From the NCBI GenBank assembly GCA_014529385.2, contig CM043944.1, positions 47,470,768 to 47,534,767 of the forward strand: 64,000 nt of DNA. The letters run 5' to 3'. Each line of letters begins with the position of its first letter. The stretch's first letter is position 1. Below are positions 20,842-28,829 of the stretch, piece by piece. The notes beneath the pieces were generated by a model. The model did no database searches, had not been told where the DNA came from, and saw nothing but the letters and a program-made list of their open reading frames with translations. A program made the position numbers and the translations under genes. Source of the DNA: Adiantum capillus-veneris. Its lineage: Eukaryota; Streptophyta; Polypodiopsida; Polypodiales; Pteridaceae.

Positions 20842-22281
20842 TCAAAGATCATGGTCTTGAAGGTACATCAAGAAATGAGGTCCATTGTGGGCAAGCACAT
20901 AGGATGCCATTGTGGCAAAATAACCAGCTCTAGAACCAATAAGTCCAGGGAAGAATCCAAAAATTTTGATGGCTTCCTCCTTTTCCACCAATATTAACTT
21001 CTCTAACCCTGGAGGAAGCTGATATGAACCAACAACCTTTGCAAGTGCTTTAATTGCAAGCATTGGCAGCAATGGTTCTCTTGTAAACTTGTTATGGAAT
21101 ATAATGACAGTCTCTTTGTTGAGCTTCCCAATAAAGTGTCCCAAGCTCTGGTTCCTTCCTAAATTTAATGGTCTGGAACCCTTCCCCCTGCCAAGGAATT
21201 TGTCTGTGTCCAGTATTTCAATCTGCAAAAATATGTCTTGGTTAATTGTTTGGCACATTAATTAGACAAAGCAAAATGGTCATAAACATACCTTAGGAGA
21301 CTCATCCTCCTCAAAAAAGGCAGTTTCCCATATATCAATGGATCTAGTTGCCCTTACTTCATAATCTCTGGTCTTTTCCTCTCCCATATGCTCTATTTTA
21401 AGCGTTTTTTGGATCTCATTGAACTCCTCTTCAAAACGTACACCCTGTTGCTCATATCTCAGAACAATGTCCTGCACAAGCTTTTCAACACTTGAGCTGT
21501 CAATAAAATTTTCTGCCTCTGTGTCCAAGACTGCTAAGGGGCAAGAAGAGTAATCAATGAATCCTATGTCATTACATCCCCACTCAGCCAAAACTTCCCT
21601 TAGATCAAAAAGATGCTGAATGTCATTCAACAAAACATATTCCTTTTTGTTAACTTTGTATGTGGAAAATGTTGTTGTGCAATGCAAAGGATCAACATCT
21701 TCATCCTCAATGTCAACATTCTCCACTTTTGTTATGTTTTCTGCTTTAAATTTTGCAATGTCCAGCATCTCAATGCTTTGTAGTTTCTCTTCCTCTTCAT
21801 GGAACTCCATCTCCCTCTCCTCTTCCTCCTCTTCCTCCTGGTCCTCCTCAGCCTGAGAAATCTGCTTTGGAATCTGTTTGCCCTCTGGTGTTGGGAGTAC
21901 ATTGAAGAAAATGATAAGTCCAAGGTCATACTCTACCAACTGGCAATGCATATTACCATGAAATTTGCAAGGCTTTATGATCTTTTTCCAGTCTGGATGA
22001 AGGCTTGAACACTTCTTTGCAATACCTGTTCTTGCCAAGCTACCTGCTTTGCATATATCAAGAAAATGAACAAGATTATCAAGCCTGTGATCTTTGGTCA
22101 ATGCTGTATATATCTCTATCAATTCACTAATTTGTGTGGAGAAGCCATCCACAAGTAGTTGAAGCTCAAAGGCATCATTAAAAATCTCTTTGACACTTTG
22201 AAATCTTGCAAGTTCATTAACTTTGTAAAGAAAAGACATCAGCCTCTCATCAACGGTCTCTTGCATATCCTCTGTATCCAT
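20842..22281 (-). CDS. T1 gene 2: acidic protein of unknown function
   Basis: Start chosen at ATG 22281 (MDTEDMQETVDERLMSF); an upstream in-frame ATG exists at 22353. Exon 1 runs to 21292, a 69-bp GT-AG intron spans 21223-21291, and exon 2 runs 21222 to TGA at 20842. The join is phase 0 and in frame, giving about 457 residues with no internal stop, so this is the best-preserved T1 gene. The N-terminal half is helical with a Cys/His cluster (KKCSS, PCKFHGNMHCQ). The middle has a Glu-rich run (about 21790-21850), and the C-terminal part has GRGKGSRPLNLGRNQSLGHF. No family is recognised. It converges with gene 1 and diverges from gene 3. It could be a second transposition protein, as in other two-gene transposons. 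Confidence 0.65.
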
Positions 22282-23365
22282 TATGACAATCCACAAATGT
22301 CTGAGAAAGAGAAAAGAGAAGTCCATCAAGACATTAAGAAGTAGACATGACATTAAGAAATATATTTCTTCTATGACTAAAATATATCAATAAACTACCC
22401 TTCCTTAATAATGCAAAAAACTAATAATGGTTTACAAACAAGTATGCAAGTTGTAAATCTAAGCAAGCAAGAAAGAATTACAACAAATTGTGTCACTTGC
22501 TATGCGAGCTGTGAGGGTGAGGAGAGAGTTGGCACTCAATAAATTCGCTTACGGCGTGTCACTGGGTAAGCGGTTGACACCTTCAAAATTCGTGCACGGG
22601 GTGTCGCTTGGAGGCTTTATTTCTAGCCTTGTGAAGGACAATGAGTGGAAAAGTGGGTTGGGTAGGTTGTTTATATGGCCAAAAATGCCGCCTCGGGGGG
22701 GTGTGCCAAGCGGTTTCCGCCTCTAAGTTTGTGCCCAACGGCTAGTATGCGCCTAGGGAGTTGTGCACCTAGGGAGTTGCGCATAGCGCCCTATACAAGC
22801 CCGAGAAGCACTCAAATCGAGCACATTCTTGCCCAATTTTTCCCGATTCTTGCTGCGCTATTATCCGATTCTTGCGGCGCTTTCACAACCCAATTTTACC
22901 CGCACTTGGAACAATTGTCACCCCGTCACCCTGTGCGCGATCTTTGTATGTGTGAACTTTTTCCTCGCTTTGCTATTTCGCCTACGGGGTGTCACTCGGT
23001 CGCGAGCCGCTTGGAAGGTGAAAACTTCCAATGCTATGGTTATCCCGCACGTGGTGTCATAATAGGAAAAAAATGTTTGTTGTTTGTTGTGCAGCAATCA
23101 TTCCTATTCCTTTTGAAGATGGCAAGGACCAAGAAGAACAATCGTCACCCCGTCACCCCGTGCGCGATCTTTGTATGTGTGAACTTTTTCCTCGCTTTGC
23201 TATTTCGCCTACGGGGTGTCACTCGGTCGCGAGCCGCTTGGAAGGTGGAAACTTCCAATGCTATGGTTATCCCGCACGGGGTGTCATAATAGGAAAAAAA
23301 TGTTTGTTGTTTGTTACTAATGTTTGTTGTTTGTTGTGCAACAATCATTCCTATTCCTTTTGAAG
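22282..23365. promoter_or_regulatory. Divergent promoter region of T1 with a 227-bp tandem duplication
   Basis: A 1.1-kb intergenic stretch lies between the starts of gene 2 (-) and gene 3 (+). From about 22500 it is clearly richer in G+C and CpG than the rest of the window and repeats the phrase GGGTGTC(A/G) five or more times. Two near-identical units begin at about 22909 and 23136; each ends with ATGGCAAGGACCAAGAAGA, the start of gene 3. The upstream unit therefore holds a duplicated start (ATG 23119) whose frame runs into the second unit, while the real start is at 23366. The second unit also has about 20 extra bases (TTTGTTACTAATG). Confidence 0.7.
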
Positions 23366-24288
23366 ATGGCAAGGACCAAGAAGACTGCAAGGAAAGTTGA
23401 TGAGCCTCTATCCAAAGATGAAGAAGAGATTCCTAAGCCCTGCAAAGCTTCAGCTAGTACTTTACCAAACCAACCATCCACTTCTAAAGATCCTGGCAAA
23501 CCAACCTCTGCTGGCACAAAGAAGACCAAATCTCAGAGGAAGGATTCTTCTCTACCCGACCCTAAAACAAGCAAAAGGAAAGATACACATCAGAGGAAGG
23601 CTTCCAAGCCTGTGCAGCTTAAGCCTCTCCTTACAAAGAGAAAGTTCAAGCAAGGGGTCAAATGTCTAAGAGAGATAAGGAAGGCCATAAAGGCCATCAA
23701 TCTTGCAATTCCCAAACTTCCCTTCCAGAGACTGTGCAGACAAGTTGTAGAGGAGTATAAGATTTCCATGAGGTGGACTAGTACTGCATTGGCATGTATC
23801 CAGGAGGCTTCTGAGGACTTTATGATTGAGATTTTCCAAGATGCCTATATTTGTGCAGCTCATGCCCATAGGGTTACTCTGATGGACAAAGACATGATCA
23901 CTCTTAGGAGGCTGACATACAGGTTTTCAAAAATTTTGGAGCCTGTCCCTATGCATGATATAAAGGCTTTCAATATTCTCAACATTCCTCCATGGAGGAA
24001 GCCCAAGGAGCCTGAAGTAGGAGTTTTTGATATTACTGAAGAAGAGGAAAAGGAAAGGAAAAAGAGAGCCAAGTAAGACAAGGAAATTGTAGAGAGAAAG
24101 GAGCTTGACCTGTTGGAACCTCAGCCAGTGCCCCTCTTGAGGAGTGTCAATCCTACTAGTTTTGTTGTCACTCTATTCAGTGGGGAGGATCCTAGGGAGG
24201 ATTACAATTCACTTGACTCTGAGACCTTGGAAATTCTCAAGGACTGGACCAAGGAGATGAATTCTCCACTCCTTATCACATGCCTTAG

Positions 24289-24358
24289 GTTGTTTTTGTT
24301 TTCCTCTGTATTTTTGTTTATAGCAAGAACTCTTTATATAACAAGAACTCTTTACCAG
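24289..24358 (+). other. Intron 1 of T1 gene 3
   Basis: Donor CCTTAG/GTTGTT, acceptor TTTACCAG/GTTAATG. The codon is split 2+1 and the frame stays open on both sides, supporting one gene from the histone part into the protease part. Confidence 0.7.
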
Positions 24359-24526
24359 GTTAATGATGCATTCACATGAGCCAGACCTTCAACAAAAGGT
24401 GGAGATTTTAGACCCTGCTATCTCCCAATTTCTCAGGACAGAGACAAACATTAGAGAGCTCACAAAGTGGTTGACTCATGTGGACTTGGAAATCTGTGAA
24501 TTTTTCTTGATTCCTTATCATGAGAG

Positions 24527-24603
24527 GTAAGTTTTCTACCTACACCTTGTGAAGATAATTTGCTAATTCACGTTAGAAGGCTAACTGAGGCTTGTTTTTA
24601 TAG
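24527..24603 (+). other. Intron 2 of T1 gene 3
   Basis: Donor CATGAGAG/GTAAGT, acceptor TTTTTATAG/CTCACATTGG. It joins ...PYHE to the protease His-Trp motif in frame. A further donor GTAAGT lies at 24694, but the matching acceptor could not be fixed; a frameshift may have occurred there. Confidence 0.75.
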
Positions 24604-25748
24604 CTCACATTGGAGTTTAATTGCAATTGATATTGTGAAAAGAAAATGCTACTTTGTCAATTCTCTTGCTGGAGTACATGGTCAAGCAAAATTGTAAGTA
24701 TAGCAGCAGACACATTTTGTAAACCATAAGCACATACTTTTAGTAAAGCAGAACCTCATTTATAAAGAATTTTGGATAGTGCTACTATAAGATTTATAGA
24801 TGCTGAATGACATCCATTTTGTAGTGGTGAAGGTTGGAATTCTTTATGCTTTGTTCACTTCAATGGATTATCCTCAAAGATTTTTTCCCAAAAATACATG
24901 TAATGAATTGCAGGTTCCAATCCAGCCTAAAAGCCATTCATGTGGATGGAGGGTATTGACAAATGCCAAGCTCCTCTTGGACTTCATATACTGCAATGAC
25001 AATCAGGATATAGAAGTATAGCATATTTCATATTTGCCAGCTGTATTTTTTCTCATTTTATTGTTCCTAAAACTTGCTTTCTATTGCCTTGTATAGATCA
25101 ACAGAGAGTGCTATGGTTGACAAGAGCAAGGATTATCAAGTATATGATTGAAGCAAATGGAGAACTGCAAGAGGTATTTGAAGATGATGATGTTGAAGAG
25201 AAGGGGAAAGCAAAGCTGGAAGATGAAGAAGAGAGTGGTGAGCAGGAAAAGGCAAGTGAAGAGATGGATGATAAGAGAAAGAGGAAGCAGCCTTCAAGCC
25301 CTCCAGTCAAGCCCACTTCAAAAAGAAAATCTCCCAGGACAAAAGAGCCCACTTCAAAAAGAAAATCTCCTGCAAAAGCACCAACCCCATTAAGGAAGTC
25401 CCCTAGGGACAGGAAAACTCCTGCCAAAAAACTATTCTAGCTTATTGTAGCCCACTTGTATCAAGCTTCTCAGTTCTCTATAGTATCCAATTGTCTATTC
25501 TATAGCCCACTTGTAACCAATTGGCCCTTGTATGGACCCTTGTATGTAAGTGCAAATATTTGAAATTGAATACTTGTTTTAAGACTCTGTTACAAAATCA
25601 AATCATTGGATGTTTGAAAAAGTTGCATTTCAATAACAAAATAAAGATCCTTTTAAATCATGTGATACAAAATAAGATCCTTGTAGGTCATGTGATACAA
25701 AATAAGATCCTCGCAGGGCATGTGTTACAAAATTGCCTTGAAGGATGT

Positions 25749-26435
25749 TTAAGGCACCAAATGTACAATGCCATCCAAGATGTCCTTGCACTGTAGCCTG
25801 TTTTCATTCCTTTTTGATACCTACAAAAACAGTCAAAGTTAAATAAAGAACCAATAAGAGAACAAGAGACTTTTAGGCATAATAGTTACCTTTCTACCAT
25901 TTACTTGAAGGCAGAATGTTGTGGGCAGTTCAATTTCATCATTTTGCAGGTCCAATCTCAATTGTTGTAAGCTACACATGCCTCTTATCTTTACAATTGA
26001 CAGATGCTCATTGTTTACCCATATATCAATGTCTTCTATTGGGCTGTCAATGAAGTCCTCCATGTCTTGATCAAGTGGAGTTAGCTGACCACCAACATAG
26101 TGCCATCTTCAGTAATAAAATGACATAATGAAGTTTTGTGTCCCTATCATGTATTTGCAAGCAATTGAGCCAGCTTGCACATAACAAGTGATTCCATTCA
26201 CTGTTTTGGTGTTCCAACCCTCATCCACAAATTCAAGTACATTTGCTGAGTCTAAAGTCTTCATTGAAAACATTGTTCTAGATTTTCTGACTTCAGCATT
26301 AGAGAACAAGTCTATAGAAACTACAATGAGCATGAATATAGAAATTCTACTCTGTCCATTTTGATCAGTCGTGTTGTAAGTGATAATGGCTTCAATGGAA
26401 GTTCTTGGTCGTTTTGATCGTGATGAAGATTCCAT
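25749..26435 (-). pseudogene. T1 gene 4: small protein of unknown function
   Basis: It starts at ATG 26435 with a basic, nuclear-signal-like MESSSRSKRPRTS. The frame is open to TGA at about 26109, continues in the same frame through MEDFIDSPIEDIDIWVNNEH, then a 69-bp intron (25821-25889, GTAACT...TTTTTGTAG) joins in phase to a 23-codon last exon ending TAA at 25749-25751. About 205 codons with one stop. The segment with ...GMCSLQQLRLDL then LPTTFCLQVNGRKV looks like a small beta-grasp (ubiquitin-like) fold by pattern only; this is a guess. Family not recognised. It lies tail-to-tail with gene 3, near the right end of T1. Confidence 0.55.
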
Positions 26436-26782
26436 GGTGAAAAAAGAAATGAGCAGAGAAGTCTAGTCTGAGTTCAAGAGAAGAATAAGCAGAATGTGCA
26501 AAAAACGGTTCAAAACTGGAAAAGATCATGAGATATAATCCAAACGTTGTTTTATGATGGCAATGTGCAAAATGAAAACAATATAATATGAGAAGTACGT
26601 CTTTCTAAAAGCGACAGCTATTAAATGCCTTTGCACTTTTACTTGTTTACATTGCTATTTACCAGCTCAAAGTTGCGGTAAAGATAGACTATTTGCTTTT
26701 TTGTGAGTTTTCAAAAATAGAGGTTCCGTAACGGAAGCTCTTCAACCATTGGTTGAGACCACTCTCTCTCTACACGCTAAAA

Positions 26783-26814
26783 GGCACAAAAATGACCTCA
26801 AAATTCCCCTAATG
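26783..26814 (-). repeat. T1 right terminal inverted repeat
   Basis: It ends ...ATTCCCCTAATG, the inverted partner of 18467-18498 with one mismatch. The following GAGTGTGTGTG resumes the G0 LTR. Confidence 0.95.
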
Positions 26815-27060
26815 GAGTGTGTGTGTGATCGAGCATTGTGGCGGCACGACGGCGGTGAAACGGTTGAGCGCGACGTAGCGGCATCTGCTTCTTTTTTGCG
26901 GCGAGGAATCCTCCACGGCAGGAGCATAGAGTGGTGAGTGACACACCATTGCCCTCTTTTGAGCTTACTAGTTAAGCTAGTTGTGTGCTTGGAGCCGTCT
27001 GTGGCTCGCACACAGTGTTAGGCAAGTCCCTTGCTTCGACAGTGCGGCAAGGAGTGCACA
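26815..27060 (+). repeat. G0 3' LTR, second part
   Basis: It matches the 5' LTR from its GT repeat to the end (GAGTGTGTG to GAGTGCACA), completing the LTR begun at 18140. It is followed by the duplicated target CTCAT at 27061-27065. Confidence 0.93.
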
Positions 27061-27361
27061 CTCATGCTTAAATTACTAAGGTCCTTGAAGTGTTCAATTC
27101 AAACATGATCTCTCAAGAGGCATAAACAATTTTCATGGTCAAATGACTAAGGTGCTTGAAGTGTTCAATTCAATCATGATATCTTAAGAAGCATAAAAGA
27201 CACATGTCAAGATCCTTCCCATTTGGCCCTCATGATGTGCTTGAATCCTATTGGATAGTCTTTAAAGGGGTCCAATGACAATTTAGATGCATAAAAATAA
27301 ATAATTAAGTTCTTTCTCTCAAAGAGGAAAAAGAGGACACATGTCAAAATGATAAAATTAA

Positions 27362-27411
<50 letters not shown>

Positions 27412-28148
27412 ACCAAGCATTAGAGGGAGTATACTCTCCCACACCCACACACACAGTCTCTCATTGTGTGAAGTGCAAATTGCAAGAGCTCCATCTCCTT
27501 CTCCAAGCTTGTTGAGAAGCCGAGAGCCCACACCAACACTCTTGGCTATGGAATGCAAATCCAACCAAGAGCCATGCTTCAATGCTTAAGCTTTCCATCT
27601 TCTTCATCTTTATTACTATTCTATTAAGCTATGCTAAGCAAGAAGAGTGATGATAAGTGAGGAACTATTTTTTTCTCCTATGAATGATTCTTCTTCCTCT
27701 TCCCTACCCTCATTCCCCGCCGCTAGCTCTCTCCACCTTCGAAGGTGTTTGAGGCCTTGGGACTGAGGCTTGGGATAGTTAATGATTTTTGAAAAGTTTA
27801 TGTTATGCTCGTGATGCATGAAGATTTCCATCTTCATTGCATCACCTAGGTCAAAAGGAACACAAAGGTTGCATTGTACCAAGTCTCTCTTGATGGAAGC
27901 ATCTATAATACAAACGCCTTTTGGAGGGGGGACCGGCTCCAATTAAATCCGGTCCTCAACTATTGTCATGTTCTCTAATACTCTCTCTTGCAAAAGTATT
28001 GCTCATTCCAAGTTAATTAAGTACTATGTTTATGTTGCTACCATCAATTAAGTTCACCCTCTATGTTCTCAAAGTAATCTCACAAAAATGCTCACTCTAA
28101 TTCTCTTAATTCCGCTATTCTCAAAGTTCATAGGCCATTTCCATTACA
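27061..28148 (+). repeat. G1 3' LTR, second part
   Basis: It continues the LTR begun at 2775. It aligns with the second two thirds of the G2 LTR (e.g. TTTTGGAGGGGGGACCGGCTCC, CTCTCTTGATGG) and ends CCATTACA like G2 (GTTACA), but is clearly more diverged. A long GA run lies at about 27364-27407. Confidence 0.85.
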
Positions 28149-28555
28149 GATTTTTTAATTTACATAGGTGGAGGAGTTCATAGCCTCTTTTGCACATTTA
28201 AATCACTTCATGAGGATGTTGGAGTGATGGTACTTTGCCAAACCAAGGTAGTGCAAAGTAAGATTGTTTTCAAGAGGGGCCACATGGGCATGCAAAATTG
28301 CCAAATAGGAACTCCTATATGGCCAAATGGCGCTCCCTTGTGGCCTTGTTCTTGAGGGACCCTAGGGCCCTTTTTTTCTAAAGTCATGGAAAAAATATCA
28401 ATGAGCACTTGAAGCTATATTGATGCTTATGAGACCATTTGAAATTCATACCTTGAGAAGTTTATGCTAGAAGAGCTTGAAAATGCAACATACACAAGAT
28501 TGGGATACTTCAAGTCGCCCCTAAGATCTTTGGAGACATCCAAGATTGATAAATT
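28149..28555. other. Intervening sequence, nothing recognised
   Basis: About 0.4 kb between the end of G1 and the start of C4. No ORF of note, no repeat shared with the rest of the window. Confidence 0.6.
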
Positions 28556-28784
28556 TGTTACCATATACATGTGATAGTGATGTGTATGAACACACTTAGG
28601 ACCGCCGGGGAATTTTTTCCCTCACTACTAGGTTTTTTCCCCCATGCATTGTATATACGCCCATCACTCTATGGCTATCTTATCTTTCCATTGCACACTA
28701 AGTTCTATACTCTCTGTTGTGTGCCTTGTGCTTCCTTTGTCTTCTCCAGGTTTTGTGTAGTTTCCTGCAACCCTAATTCCAACA
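28556..28784 (+). repeat. C4 5' LTR (229 bp)
   Basis: It starts TGTTACCATATACATGTGA and ends CCTAATTCCAACA. The partner is at 32093-32320, with about 20 visible differences, so it is older than G2. Confidence 0.92.
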
Positions 28785-28829
28785 AGTGGTATAAGGGCTT
28801 GTATAAGCTCACTTTGTATGAGAAGTGTG

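Larger units (their letters stand above)
23366..25440 (+). pseudogene. T1 gene 3: histone H3-like domain fused to a Ulp1/C48-like protease
   Basis: Exon 1 starts MARTKKTARKV, almost the first ten residues of histone H3 (Lys4 and Lys9 kept, Ser10 replaced by Val). A long basic tail (about 94 residues against about 40 in H3) leads to a histone fold at residues 95-185: LREIRK, KLPFQRLCR, RWTSTALACIQEASEDFMIE, AHAHRVTLMDKDM. TAA at 24074-24076 interrupts, and the same frame continues to 24288. In-phase GT-AG introns at 24289-24358 and 24527-24603 lead to SHWSLIAIDIVKRKCYFVNS and, after an unclear junction, VPIQPKSHSCGWRV: the His, Gln and Cys of a Ulp1/SUMO protease, with Asn where Asp is usual. 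The last exon (about 25098-25440) is acidic, then has SPRT/SPAK/TPAK-like basic repeats, as in linker-histone tails. Known C48 proteases in plant transposons carry no histone; the fusion is inferred from continuous frame. Confidence 0.75.
18467..26814 (+). mobile_element. T1: multigene DNA transposon carrying a histone H3-like gene
   Basis: An 8348-bp insertion in the G0 3' LTR, bounded by 32-bp inverted repeats (31 of 32 identical). It holds four spliced genes: transposase-like (18794-20683, +), acidic unknown (20842-22281, -), histone H3-like/Ulp1 protein (23366-25440, +) and a small unknown (25749-26435, -). Genes 1 and 2 converge; genes 2 and 3 diverge from a shared 1.1-kb promoter region. 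The target duplication is only 2-3 bp (GA or GAG) and is ambiguous because the target is a GA/GT repeat. No retroelement domain is present. The DDE protein with a C-x2-C insertion, the short duplication and 5'-CA ends suggest a CMC (CACTA/Mirage/Chapaev)-like element; the superfamily is not certain. Confidence 0.85.
3161..27060 (+). mobile_element. G0: gag-only LTR retrotransposon hosting G2 and T1
   Basis: This is a non-autonomous LTR element bounded by a perfect 5-bp target duplication, CTCAT (3156-3160 and 27061-27065). With its two guests removed it is about 6.8 kb: 5' LTR (3161-3743), primer site, long leader, gag (4823-7497), a second ORF (7616-8038), 1.35 kb of non-coding sequence (16779-18128), purine tract and 3' LTR (18140-18466 plus 26815-27060). 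No protease, RT, RNase H or integrase is found anywhere between the LTRs outside the nested G2, so it must be moved by enzymes of another element. The primer site resembles that of plant Athila/Tat-type elements rather than the Met-tRNA site of its neighbours. Confidence 0.9.

Noticed and set aside
22675-23363. Long plus-strand frames across the T1 promoter region
   Set aside because: They run through tandem, CpG-rich repeats and begin before or inside the duplicated histone start; the repeated peptide blocks follow the DNA repeat and not a protein family.
24113-24379. A separate 88-codon gene after the histone ORF
   Set aside because: It is in the same frame as the histone ORF, directly after one stop, and joins the next exon in phase, so it is better read as the continuation of gene 3.
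3161-27060. Treating 3161-27060 as one giant retrotransposon with its own pol
   Set aside because: The pol at 11449-14824 lies inside G2, which has its own LTRs and target duplication, so it does not belong to G0.
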